DNA of 64,000 nt from Diphasiastrum complanatum (GCA_029204225.1 CM055110.1:20626410-20690409); one strand, 5' to 3'; counted from the first letter of the stretch, positions 40,211 to 50,776 are shown. Translations and numbers: made by a program. Notes: a model not told the origin generated them from the letters alone.

Positions 40211-41404
40211 CCCAAAACTGTCTAAATCTACAACCGTAGGCTAAAAGAAGTGTTCTAAGCACTATGGCGATGTCAGTAGCTTATTTTGATGACCTGTTGA
40301 AACTTCACACCAGGGGCTCCTGTCGCTTAGGTGGTGTTTCCCAAGCCAAGTCACTCTCCAAACGTGAAATGCTTTTTACCTCACACTCCTGACTACCCGC
40401 TCCCTAAAAGGGGAAAAAGAGATTTGACATCCACTGACCACATTCTCCACTGCAATCAGTTTGTTTTGCGATACCATAATTGCAGGTACAGTCCGGGTGC
40501 CCTTCGTTTGGAGTCCATAGCCCTTCATTTGGGTCAAAATGGATAAAGGACTAGAAAATAGGGACTTTTGTGTTTTTTAACTGTTTCTTCACCTTGAAGA
40601 AACTTCAATCTTCAAGAACTTGGGAACCAACTTTTATTTCAATTTGAAAATTTTTAATGAAGTTGAATGGCCAATTTTCCTTCAATGGCCTTCAGGTCCT
40701 TTCAAGCCAATCTAATGGCTTCTTCCCATCCAATGGTCCTCCTTGCTCGCAATCCAAGCCATTGATTTATGGAGGCTTGATCCTACTGCTTTGCCTCTCT
40801 TTGCACGTCGAAACTGGGTCTTGGAGACGTGGCTCCCTTCCACGCACTATGTGCTCCTCATGGCTGGCAGTGCCCGAGCTATCCCACGCCTCTTCTTTCT
40901 CCTCCATGATCTCTCTGGCTCCAGCTATAGTAGAACCTCTTGCTCCCCACACAACTAACCTCTTCCTGCTCCATGGCTACCAACGGCCTCTGAGGATTTT
41001 CATACTAGTACTAAGGTGCCCACCATCATGCTTTTATAGCTTTAGAATTGGTCTCCTACAGCTCAAGATCCAAGCTTTTGTGCTTTGAAACCCTGGGCCA
41101 GGGTTTTCCTTGCAAGTGTTGATCTTGGCTGACCGCTTACAGCTCTCGCTGGCCAATCCTACACCTCTGAGGTCGCCCTAAAGCAAGCAATCTCTTGCTT
41201 CAAACCGTTCGTTAAACAGGCGTCCGTTTGGATGCATACCATCTGTAAACACAAAGTAGCGTCTTTACGGAATTTCAGAATTCCATTTTATTGATTTTTA
41301 GATTCAACCAACAAGTCCTGTCTCCGAATCCTTCATAGTTTCAAGCCTGGCAAGCCTTTGTATGCTAGAAACCATGCACCAGTGCTTTACATAGACTAGG
41401 GCTT
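40211..41404 (-). other. Leader and probable 5' LTR of degenerate copia
   Basis: Non-coding. 40330-40640 aligns with 47680-47940 of the second copy (shared CTGACTAC, CCCTTCATTTGG). No canonical primer site was found. 41000-41400 holds nothing recognised. Confidence 0.45.
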
Positions 41405-41650
41405 AAGGGAGAGTGTTAAATTTTGTAAGCCTAGTCTATTTCTTAGTCTAATATATATTTTCAGTTTTAGCAAAGTTTTTCAATTTTTTTTGTCTATGTG
41501 ACAGTGTGTGTGCCTTGTTTACGACGCATATAGATATCGAGTTAGGACACACGTCCTGTAACGAGGACCATTGTACCATGCAGCGACACCCCTCTAAAAA
41601 AGACTATCTATATATGTACCATTTTCTCTCTTTGTGATATATACAATTTT
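41405..41650 (+). repeat. LTR-like start with polypurine tract, plus strand
   Basis: AAGGGAGAG (41406-41414) followed by TGTTAAATTTTGTAAGCC, the arrangement of a polypurine tract and 3' LTR start. TATA-like CTATATATG follows near 41607. No coding of the matching plus-strand element precedes it, and the end was not located. Confidence 0.4.
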
Positions 41651-41749
41651 TGAAAGTTGCTTGAAAGTGGTACACTGTTTTTTTTTATTCATGTGATTTT
41701 GATGGTTGATAGCTTGTGAGATTGCCAATAACAAATTGCAGATTAAATC

Positions 41750-42139
41750 CCCTATAATGACTCCTAGTGAATGTAGATTCTTCTTCAATCTTAGTACACA
41801 TAGTACCTTCTTGATTGTTTGGCTCTTTCTATCAGGTAACTAGACAGAAACTATGCACAGTCATTTGCTTGTGAAATTGACATTCCATTATCCCCTGCTT
41901 GCTTTGGTTTTCCCTAGTCTAATTCAGCTAGAAACTTGTGGCATTCATTTTTCCAATGACCTTTATTATCACAAAAGAAGCAAACCATTTTTTTAAATCT
42001 TATTGGACAATCCTTCATCCTCTTGAGTCTTGGGATACTGTTGTTTTGTCTTCTTTTTGCCTTGTTTGTGGTGTACTGCAAGTGTCTAGTCATCAATATT
42101 TCAACTGCTCTTCCTACATCAAGATCCTCGTGAGTTCAT
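41750..42139 (-). pseudogene. Copia nucleocapsid/protease fragment left of the pol-less element
   Basis: KMVCFFCDNKGHWKNECHKF (41914-42096) has a CX2CX4HX4C knuckle and MKKNLHSLGVI (about 41760-41788) matches the start of the pre-integrase region in the copy at 36785-40210. The protease between is largely lost. This is the 3' side of the copia interrupted at 42140-47035. Confidence 0.7.
42135..42139. repeat. Target-site duplication TTCAT (left)
   Basis: TTCAT before the left LTR; identical TTCAT after the right LTR at 47036-47040. Confidence 0.85.
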
Positions 42140-43198
42140 TGTGGAAATATGCAAAATTGGACCAATAATGGATCCTAAAATGATCCACAAGAGTGATTGG
42201 ATGTTAGATACAATTGATCTATCAATCTACACAAGATTTAGATCAATCTAGATCAAATTTAGATGAGAAAATCTCACAAGAACAATCATAAATGAAAGGG
42301 AATTGTACTTGCTGGTTTCATACGTGTGAAAACCTGTCAGAGTATGGACTCCAGCCTGAAATCAAAGTACAATATGATAGAAACTCAAAACATCCAAAAC
42401 AAATGAAGACAAATGGAGAGATTGACAATAAATTGCCTCCAAAACCAAGATTGGTGTTGCTTAATGATTATGGCCAAATGTGGCTCTATATATACAAAAA
42501 GTGGGAGCTCATGGTACTGATCATCCCTCTCATCTCACATGTGTGAGGGTGCTTTGTCATGTGATGATTCATCATGCAAAATTGACACTTGGACAAAACC
42601 TTCTATTTTGAGCACTTTTGGTCCATTTTTCTCCTATGTAGAGAACTAGGAAAAACTCTTCTAGAAGTGCAAATTTGACTTCCTCAGCTTATTCCACACG
42701 TGTGAGCAGACCTCTACACATGGGATTTGACACCTAATCTCACGATGTGGCTTCATGCAATCTCTAGATTGATGCCATGTGGCATATGACTAAAAGACAT
42801 GATTTTGGCCTTTTTAGCCAAAAGAACTTGATTTAAACTATATGTACAAGCTATATGATTGTATTACATGAAAAGTACATTTATTTCACACATGAAAACA
42901 GGCTCCACACATGTGTAATCATAATAGCACAAAAAATACTTTAGACAAAGAAAGAACTTTTGATGATAAAAGCTTTAAGGGAATGGTCCCTATGCCTTCA
43001 ATAGCACACTCATGATCATTTGCTGCTTGGCTCCTTCATAAGCTGTCATGGATGAAAAAGAATGCTTGGAGCTACACATATGTGAGGAAGCTCCACTGTT
43101 GATGTACCACGAACCATCCTTCTTGAAAGGTGATGAAGAAAACAAGTCATTATGATATTTACAATGTTTGATCAAGTTTGCTTTTGCCAATTTTCACA
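42140..43198 (-). repeat. 3' LTR of pol-less element (1059 bp)
   Basis: Starts TGTGGAAATATGC, ends CCAATTTTCACA. Compared with the right LTR it has about 212 extra bases at 42928-43141, which encode part of a copia protease. Carries several CACGTG/CACATGTG palindromes. Confidence 0.82.
42928..43190 (-). pseudogene. Copia protease fragment inside the LTR
   Basis: Minus-strand frame 43190-42990 reads DGSWYINSGASSHMCSSKHS (protease region; the catalytic Asp is Asn here) and, after a frame change, ANDHECAIEGIGTIPLK. The intact copia has WWIDSGATSHM and ANDGECAIKGIGTIPIS, so the fragment comes from a close relative of it. Confidence 0.75.
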
Positions 43199-43212
43199 CT
43201 CCTCCTCAAAAC
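43199..43212 (-). other. Polypurine tract of pol-less element
   Basis: Minus strand TTTTGAGGAGGAG immediately before the 3' LTR. Confidence 0.7.
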
Positions 43213-43321
43213 TAACTTGATGAAAGCATGATGATCTTGAACTTGACTCCATGGGTTGAATTGGTCTTTGTTGGTTCAAAAGATGTGAAGATCAGCCAAT
43301 GAGCTTGATGTTGATCCGAGA

Positions 43322-43725
43322 TCACCATATCCATGATAGTGCTTCTTTGATGTTGACATCTTTGATGAACTTGAGAGCTTTGCACCATCCTAGCACTTCC
43401 AAAATTGATTCCTTCCAAATTTCATGTAGATGCTTGACCTTGAGGCTTGCTCCTTCTTCATATGCATGCTCCTCCATGAGAAAATAAAGACTTCTTCTTG
43501 TCTTATTAGGATCACAAAGATCCAACATCAGGTTACCATGATCTAGAGAATTAGACTCATCCAAATTGGCAAGACTATGCATGCTATAATAACAAGGTGT
43601 TTGCATCATATCTTCATGATTTTTTACCATGCTAATCTCAGATCCAATGAGGCTAAATACTTCATTATGGAGATCAGTGTCTTTAGAAGATGATTCACTT
43701 ACTCTCATAAAGAGTTTACAATTTG
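43322..43725 (-). CDS. Pol-less element ORF C (unrecognised, repeat copy 2)
   Basis: Opens as 128 codons from 43708 (MRVSESSSKDTDLHNEVFSL). With the preceding codons SIEANCKLF it parallels ORF B (SILKSSCKLL, RISEASKVDTYIHKQVVSL), then SLANLDESNSLDHGNLMLDL parallels SISNLDNHRKCILNGHDC. A stop near 43726 separates it from ORF B. No known domain seen. Confidence 0.5.
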
Positions 43726-43727
43726 CC

Positions 43728-44576
43728 TCAATACTTAGAAAAAAGACAAATTTTCAAACTATGAGTGAATAAGTCACTTTTGCTCTTGCATGACTCAAGA
43801 GCATACATTTGATGAAATAACCAATTGCTTTCTAATTGATTTAAAATTAATTTCAAACTGTTAAGAACATCATCTATGTTCTCAAGAGAGACTTCATACT
43901 CAACTAGTATGGCTTTACTCCAATTTCGAGATGCAATGATCTCACTAAAGCATATTGATTCATCAAATGACATAAAAGAAATAAGTATGAGATGTACACC
44001 ACATGAGATATGCTCCTCTTTCCCTTGAAGTGTGAGCCACATGGGCTCAACCATGTTTCTTGAGTTTCTTTTTGGAATCACAACTTGAGAAGGTCTCTCC
44101 TCCTCAATCCTTGGCACACTTGAACCTTGAGATGACTCTTTAAGATCCTCTTCATGGTGCTCCTTCTTGATATAAATTGGAGACCTCCATGTCTCATAAC
44201 GATCACAACAATCATGACCATTCAATATGCACTTCCTATGATTATCAAGATTACTTATGCTAAAAATGTAAGTCCAAAAATCACCACAACTTGGCATGAT
44301 TTTTCTAATATTGAAATCAAAAGGTATTTCCATCTCAATAAGGCTAACTACTTGCTTATGGATATAAGTGTCCACTTTGGATGCTTCACTTATTCTCATA
44401 AGAAGTTTACAACTTGACTTTAAGATTGAAAACTTACAATTTTCATCTTTATGAATGAACACATCATTCATGATCTTATTGAAACCAAAAGATCCTACAT
44501 TATGAAGACATTTCCATTTCCTTGACTTCATAACTAATGTAAGCTTACAAGGAAAACATACTTTGCTATCTTTCAA
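43728..44576 (-). CDS. Pol-less element ORF B (unrecognised, 282 aa)
   Basis: MKDSKVCFPCKLTLVMKSRK starts the longest frame of the element. Soluble, Cys- and Lys-rich, with a charged central part (HHEEDLKESSQGS) and a repeat boundary SKAILVEYE near residue 230 that also occurs just upstream of its own start (SKAILVEYDALKDSK). No signal peptide, membrane span or enzyme motif is recognised. Confidence 0.5.
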   Translation of the reverse strand: MKDSKVCFPCKLTLVMKSRKWKCLHNVGSFGFNKIMNDVFIHKDENCKFSILKSSCKLLMRISEASKVDTYIHKQVVSLIEMEIPFDFNIRKIMPSCGDFWTYIFSISNLDNHRKCILNGHDCCDRYETWRSPIYIKKEHHEEDLKESSQGSSVPRIEEERPSQVVIPKRNSRNMVEPMWLTLQGKEEHISCGVHLILISFMSFDESICFSEIIASRNWSKAILVEYEVSLENIDDVLNSLKLILNQLESNWLFHQMYALESCKSKSDLFTHSLKICLFSKY

Positions 44577-44590
44577 GGCATCATACTCAA

Positions 44591-45214
44591 CTAGTATTGC
44601 CTTTGAAATACAAAATTTTTTACAAAGAAAAATAGTTCTTCATAAGTTGACATGAGAGCATAAATGAGACTATTTTCATTTTGTGATTGCTCCTCCTTAT
44701 TCTTGATTGATTTCTCTTGGATCATAACAATAAGTTTGAACTTATCTAAAGTTCCAAGAAAAATACTTTCCAAGGACATGAAATAAATCCAAGTTACTTT
44801 CATGAAAGTGACATCTATCTTTGCATCTTGAACCAAACAATGCACTTCCAAATGAAAAATTTCAAACGATTTGACATGTGTTGTGATGGACTCTTGAAGA
44901 CAAATCTTGCAAGTCCTTGTGAGACTCCAAGCGTCATTCACCTTTCCACAAAGGAAACATCTTTCCTTGGATTTGTCCTTCTTGTATTTGCATTTCAAAC
45001 TTGAAGCTCCATCCTTCACCTCGGCCCCCTTGCTTTGGTTGTCCTTGGATGGATTGGTCTTCTTTTTGTAGCATCTTGAGGAAAAATATCCTCCCTTGCC
45101 ACAAAGGTTGCACTTAGAATCCTTACATTCCTTACATAGGATGCCACCTATTGATGCCATGATAAGCCAAAAACCTTGTGATATGATTCTACAAATACAA
45201 TTTGTGACTCTCAA
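44591..45214 (-). CDS. Pol-less element ORF A with Cys-rich knuckle-like region
   Basis: 207 codons. CKECKDSKCNLCGKGGYFSS followed by RC resembles the nucleocapsid knuckle CX2CX4HX4C with Tyr instead of His; CFLCGKVNDAW and CKICLQ follow after a Lys-rich linker (KKDKSKER). This suggests a gag-derived RNA-binding start. An earlier in-frame Met (MASIGGILCKECKDSKCNLC) at 45160 is a likelier start than 45214. The C-terminal half is unrecognised. Confidence 0.5.
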   Translation of the reverse strand: MRVTNCICRIISQGFWLIMASIGGILCKECKDSKCNLCGKGGYFSSRCYKKKTNPSKDNQSKGAEVKDGASSLKCKYKKDKSKERCFLCGKVNDAWSLTRTCKICLQESITTHVKSFEIFHLEVHCLVQDAKIDVTFMKVTWIYFMSLESIFLGTLDKFKLIVMIQEKSIKNKEEQSQNENSLIYALMSTYEELFFFVKNFVFQRQY

Positions 45215-46175
45215 GAGATTTGAACATATTCAATAATCTAGAAGGATCTACAAAAGATCTAGCTCACAAATCTAAGAATCAATCTTCACACTAATGACTA
45301 GTCACTCAACACTTGAGTTTCTTGAACAAAAGATGGGTTTTGTTTCAAAACACATGAAAATCAAACTTAATCACTTCTTTTGGACTCACTCTTGACCCAA
45401 ATAATCTCACTCCTGAGATTTTGAATGAATTTGATTTGATTTGACAACAACCTATACCACCAATTTTCACGAAACATAGGATCTACACTAGATCACTCAA
45501 ACTTGACATGTACATTTGATTCAAACACATAAAAATTAAGATCCAATCACCCCTTTTGGAATCCCCAAAGAATCTCACTCTTGAGATTTGGAATGGATTT
45601 GTAATAGTTTGATAACAACCTATGTCAAGAATTTTTCACCAAGCTTAAAAATTAGACATCTAGAGATTCACAAAGATCCCAACCATGCATGAATACTCAA
45701 ATATGGACTCCTCCTCATTCTAGACATCCAATGGGATCACAAATTAACGCTCACACTCTCACCATCTTTAAATTTGGGTGTATGAGTCAAATTATGCATC
45801 AATTTGAATTTTCTCAACCAAAACAGGTTATGTACGGCCCCACACGTGTGTAAGGTACAACAAGGTTTGGTACAAAAAAATTGAATCTAGCTATCAATTC
45901 AAACTCTCTACCTCAAAATTAACTAGTTTCCACAAACTTGCTAATTTGGGAGATTTAGTATCAAACTAAAGCATAAGGCTCCAAAACTGGTACTGTATGT
46001 TCTAGCACGTGTGAAAAGTACCCCTGCAGCCCACAACAAGTTTTTGTCCATAAATTTTGAGTACACATATCCTATCCAACTCGCCACATCAAAATTAGCT
46101 AGTTTCCCAAAACTTGCTAATTTGGGCTTAGTTTTGGATCAACCCCATCAAATCTTCAAAAATCCTCTTGTACTT
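45215..46175 (-). other. Leader of pol-less element
   Basis: About 960 bp without ORF between ORF A and the primer site. It holds a duplicated segment (AATCTCACTC.TGAGATT..GAATG around 45404-45428 and 45584-45608, with similar flanks) and two CACGTGTG motifs near 45841 and 46004. Confidence 0.5.
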
Positions 46176-46188
46176 GGCTCTGATACCA
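46176..46188 (-). other. Primer-binding site of pol-less element
   Basis: Minus strand TGGTATCAGAGCC directly following the LTR end CACA; initiator-Met type. Confidence 0.9.
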
Positions 46189-47035
46189 TGTGAAAATCTG
46201 CAAAATTGGACCAAGAATGGATCCTAAAATGATCCACAAGAGTGATTGGATGTTAGATACAATTGATATATCAATCTACACAAGATTCAGATCAATCTAG
46301 ATCAAATTTAGATGAGAAAATCTAACAAGAACAATCATAAATGAAAGGGAATTGTACTTGCTGGTTTCACACGTGTGAAAACCTGTCATAGTACGGACTC
46401 CAGCCTGAAATCAAAGTACAATATCATAGAAACTCAAAACATCCAAAATAAATGAAGACAAATGGAGAGATTGACAAGAAATTGCCTCCAAAACCAAGAT
46501 TGGTGTTGCTTAATGATTATGGCCAAATGTGGCTCTATATATACAAAAAGTGGGAGATCGTGTTACTGATCATCCCTCTCATCTCACATGTGTGACGGTG
46601 CTTTGTCATGTGATGATTCATCATGCAAAATTGACACTTGGACAAAATCTTCTATTTTGAGCACTTTTGGTCCATTTTTCTTCTATGTAGAGAACTAGGA
46701 AAAACTCTTCTAGAAGTACAAATTCGACTTCCTCAGCTTATTCCACACGTGTGATCAGACCTCCACACATGGGATTTGACACCTAATCTCATGATGTGGC
46801 TTCATGCAATCTCTAGAGTGATGCCATGTGGCATATGACTAAAAAACATGATTTTGGCCTTTTTAGCCAAAAGAACTTGATTTAAACTATATGTACAAGC
46901 TATATGATTGTATTACATGAAAAGTACATATATTTCACACGTGGGAACAGGATCCACACATGTGTAATCATAATAGGTACAAGTCATTATGATATTTACA
47001 ATTTTTGATCAAGTTTGCTTTTACCAATTTTCACA
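46189..47035 (-). repeat. 5' LTR of pol-less element (847 bp)
   Basis: Starts TGTGAAAATCTGC, ends CCAATTTTCACA. Lacks the block found at 42928-43141 of the other LTR, but keeps the last 55 bp or so that lie beyond it. Confidence 0.85.
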
Positions 47036-47040
47036 TTCAT
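47036..47040. repeat. Target-site duplication TTCAT (right)
   Basis: Matches 42135-42139; confirms the element boundaries. Confidence 0.85.
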
Positions 47041-47560
47041 CAACAATCTCTCCCTTGATGCTATTATGCTCAAAAACATTTGATAGAATTCTGCAATTCC
47101 GCACAATGCATTGCCCACCATCTCCAGATTGTGTGTGTGCTTGCCAATGGAATGCAATTTGTCTCTCATTGTCTTGATTTTGGTCAAATACACATGAATG
47201 TGCTCTTCTTGTTCTATTTGGGCATTATTCAACTTCAACTTTAAAAACATAATCCTGGCTGGATTTGACGTCTTGAATTTCTCTCTCAGTATATCCCAGG
47301 CCTGCCTTGCCATAACTGCATTGCTAATGCGTGTAATGATATGGTCCTTCACAAATAAGTTGATGAAGGTTAGCACTCTTCTAGAGATAATATCGAATAC
47401 TCTAAAGTCAGTCTCATTGGGCGGTCTCTGTTCATCTCCTATGATGATATCCTGCATTTTCTTCTCCAAGAAGATATTTTTCATCTTGAATTTCCATACA
47501 ACATAGTTGAAAATGTCATCGAATTTGATACTTTAGCTCAAAATGGATTCTCCCATGCCA
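47036..47560 (-). pseudogene. Copia gag right of the pol-less element
   Basis: The frame 47484-46996 (162 codons, reading into the LTR) gives MKNIFLEKKMQDIIIGDEQR, FINLFVKDHIITRISNAVMA, NPARIMFLKLKLNNAQIEQE and IHVYLTKIKTMRDKLHSIGK. The true start is MGESILS-like near 47560 in another frame. Homologous to gag at 39733-40204; the interior continues at 41750-42139. Confidence 0.8.
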
Positions 47561-47999
47561 TCTCGAAACTGCAACCAAGGTATTATGAGCACAATGGTGA
47601 GACCTGAACTCAATAATTTTGACCTATCGAATTTCATAGCAGGTCCCCCTGCTTGGATGGATAATTCACCAACCAAAATTCTAATTTTTTTAAAATGCTA
47701 TTCACTACATAGTCCTGACTACTTGTTTCCTAAAAGAGACAAAACACTTTGGAGATCCACTAAACACTTTCTCCAATTCAATCACTTTGTTTTTCCCATC
47801 CATACTTGCCCCTTTGTTTGGAGTTTGTAGCCCTTCATTTGGCCCAAAAAGGACTTACAATAAAATAGGGCTTTTTAAAGTTTTGAATTGTTTTTTCACA
47901 ATGAAGATACTTCACTCTTCATGGATTTCAGGGCCTTGGTGGTCCCTTTCAAACTAATTTTTTTAAAAATAAGTCTGGTATGGATTAATGCGATCCTTC
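47561..47999 (-). other. Leader / 5' LTR side of interrupted copia
   Basis: Non-coding; aligns with 40211-40640 of the related copy (shared segments near 47697-47900). No clear primer site. Confidence 0.45.
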
Positions 48000-49676
48000 C
48001 ACTAGCATCATCGATCTTCAAGGTCCTAGATCCTGTGATCTTGATCAATTGTGGTCACCGAAAATGAGCCCTTAGGTCATTGGACCCATAGAGGCACTAA
48101 GTGACCAGTCATCTGGACACACACTCTTTGTCTGAATCTAATCGATGTAGAAACATCTATTGTGTTTGATGATCAATTTACAATGCTTGATAGCTTGGTT
48201 ATATGATCTTGAAGATTGGAATAATCGATTTGTATTCATCTCTAGTGACTATTATACATGTGTGCATATATATACAAAGCATGAAAGATGTTTGAGCTTA
48301 TGCTATCCAAAGTGGATCTTGGCGGCGATCATGGGTGTCGTTGTGTAGGTAGGTAGTAGTCGTGGCTGTCACTATTCGAAGAGGTGGTGACCATAGCTAC
48401 TATCATTGTCAAAGTCGTTGCATAGTCTCAAGAATAACTAGTATAGGTGAATATAATTATTTTGAATGGTACCACATCAACAACCGGACTTGGCGATTTG
48501 TCATTTCGAGTCGGGGTCAACTGACAAGAATTCGAATGTTTGATTCGATGATTGTTCGAATCAATCATTCAATAATCTGTCGATAGTTTGACTAGATAGT
48601 CGATTGTTGTGTGGATACCTGTCTTTGAATCTCATGTATTTTTGCAAACGACAATGTGTGTAAATATGTAGCAACATGAATGAATTGAGATTAACAATGG
48701 GATTTAGGGAGAGAAGGAGAATAAATCCAACACTAAACTGTTCTTCTAGGCTTGTATATTGTCAAGTAGATTCTTTTACATCGATCTCATGTACATTCGC
48801 ACAATTCTATTATATTCTGTGTTCGTCAATGATTGTTTAATGTGTGAGTGATTATTGTGGTTTCTACTTTTGAGAGTAAGTTATATACTCCTTATTCTTC
48901 TTGTGTCTTATCAATGAGTTGAGGTGTAGAATCACGACTATCCTTGACACCTTTGAAATTCTGTAACAATGGTTGTTTAAGACACCTATTGACTCATCAA
49001 ATAATCGATTGGTTTTGTTGTGATAGATGATTCTAGGCACAATGCTCTATTATTAGTCTTCCACAATGCTAATTAACACGATAGTTTGAGAGTGTCGTTT
49101 GACACCTCAAACTATTGATCACAACATATTGCACACCAACAATTTCTACTTAGAGCTCTATTTCATGCATGTCAGTCCTGCCTGTCTATGTCTCCACTCA
49201 CAATTGGTTCTTTCATTGGCATATGATGGTTTCCGCCTACTTTGATGTTGGTGCATGCTTTTCAATGGTTTCTTAAGAAGAGCAAAATGCAACAGGGATG
49301 TTGATGGCAAAGCAACCGCTTAGCTGAATGCTATCGAAATTGCTAATGCATCTCTTGAGGAGGCTAGATAATAAGACTACAACACATGCACAATAGGAAG
49401 AGACTCAATACAAAATAGGTTGAACTACACAAATAGCAAAATCTCAACATAAGATACAAAACTCGAGTAGCAATATTACACCTGATGACAACAAAAGCAC
49501 TGCCCTACGTCACGTTAAATAAAGTGCCATCTTGCTACCAGCTGTTGCTGTTAGTCCATGAGATATATTTGAGGATAATAATGTGGGAGACACACTTTTG
49601 GATGGATGAATTTGAGCCTCAACTTGTTTTGATCTTCTTCTTTGTCTATCACCATTTCCACTAGCATCGTCAATGC
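48000..49676. other. Non-coding DNA with a copia-LTR-like end
   Basis: No coding. GGAGAATAAATCCAACA at 48735-48751 resembles the outer end of the LTR at 27075-28358 (GGAGAATAATCCAACA), so 48000-48751 may hold a diverged solo LTR in minus orientation. 48752-49676 shows nothing recognisable. Confidence 0.4.
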
Positions 49677-49954
49677 AACTTTGTTACGATTCACAAAACT
49701 ATTGGATCCATTAATTGCCTTGATGAGCTGCTCAAGATTTTCCTTGAAAGTTCAATCTCATTTGTGAAAAGGTTAGATAAAGAATTAGCATATACTCAAT
49801 TTAGCTTGAGAAAATAAATTGATAAACTTTGTTGCGATTCACAAAACTATTGGATCCATCAATTGCCTTGATGATCTGCTCAAGATTTTCCTTGAAAATT
49901 TAATGTCGTTTGTGAAAAGGTTAGATAAAGAATTAGCATATACTCAATTTAGCT
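49677..49954. repeat. Tandem duplication, 148-bp period
   Basis: Segments 49677-49806 and 49825-49954 are near-identical (CGATTCACAAAACTATTGGA and CTCAAGATTTTCCTTGAAA), separated by 18 bp. No coding. Confidence 0.85.
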
Positions 49955-50125
49955 CTTGGAGGAATATTGATGATTGTATCTAAGCAACACCTATTGCACA
50001 TAAATTTTGAGTGCATATTAAACATTTACTTCCAAGCAAACTCATTATTGTTTGTCTGTGCTCCCTCACAATGTATAAATATGTACGAGAAATGCGGTTT
50101 TTCTTAAGAGACAAGTTTTCCAATG

Positions 50126-50776
50126 TCACATTCCATTAACATTCACAAAGGCTGAATCTAAGTTGATATACACAACATCGGTCATCACATCTTTAAGTTG
50201 ATCATAAAGGTCAACTGGTTTGAGTCCACGGTGGATGGTTTTAGGCAATCCAACTAAAAATAGTTTTATGGCCATGCGTTCAGTGATATTTTCATCAACA
50301 CATTCTACTTTGAGACGTTTAAAACGCTCAATGTAGTTTCGAACAGACTCTTCGCGATGCATCTTGATATGAGTAATTTGAATGAATGGGCCCTGAGTTA
50401 GTTTGGATGGTTTGAAACGCTTGATGAGAGCGTCCTTGAGGGTGGTCCAAGAAGCAAGATCAGGAGTTTTGAGATTCAAGTACCACTCCTTGGCGGTGCC
50501 ATAGAGTACCATGGAAAATAGGCGAAGCTTTTCAGTTTCAGAGGTATCTCCATAAAAACGACATGCATTATCAAAGTCTTGGAGAAATCGGATTGGGTCA
50601 GATTCGCCATCGTACTTTGGTGCATCGATACGTGGAATTCTTCGTTCCATTCGTGGAGAAGTCGGGTTAGAAGATTCAGCACAGTCACGAGACATGATGC
50701 AGAATACAGAGTAGCAAGGCAGAACTGTACTTGACAAAAAGGGCAGTTTGCTTGCAGAATGGATAGTGTAGGACAA
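50126..50776 (-). pseudogene. Gypsy gag fragment
   Basis: 216 codons; the functional start is probably MSRDCAESSNPTSPRMERRI at 50693 rather than 50776. APKYDGESDPIRFLQDFDNA, LFSMVLYGTAKEWYLNLKTP, WTTLKDALIKRFKPSKLTQG and VRNYIERFKRLKVE are a Ty3 retrotransposon gag (capsid) domain. It ends at VVYINLDSAF, after which homology is lost; the plus gypsy at 3600 begins at the matching VYINL. Confidence 0.85.

Larger units (their letters stand above)
42140..47035 (-). mobile_element. Pol-less LTR retrotransposon with private ORFs
   Basis: Direct terminal repeats 42140-43198 and 46189-47035, TTCAT target duplication, initiator-Met primer site 46176-46188 and a polypurine tract at 43199-43212 define a minus-strand LTR element. 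The 3-kb interior has no protease, integrase, RT or RNase H; it encodes only the ORFs at 43322-45214. It must move in trans. LTR ends TGTGAAAAT/ATTTTCACA resemble those of the intact copia (TGTGAAAAA/TTTTTCACA), a possible helper lineage. It is inserted in a copia gag/nucleocapsid region. Confidence 0.85.

Noticed and set aside
40657-41088. 143-codon plus-strand frame in copia leader/LTR region
   Set aside because: Lies in sequence that aligns with the non-coding 5' side of a related copia; no recognisable domain.
42990-43190. 66-codon protease-like frame as an independent gene
   Set aside because: It lies inside an LTR, lacks the catalytic Asp and is frameshifted; treated as a captured fragment.
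48362-48586. 74-codon frame in non-coding DNA
   Set aside because: No domain, no homologue in the window, typical chance length.
49677-49954. CRISPR-like repeat array
   Set aside because: Only two copies of 130 bp; a simple tandem duplication in plant DNA.
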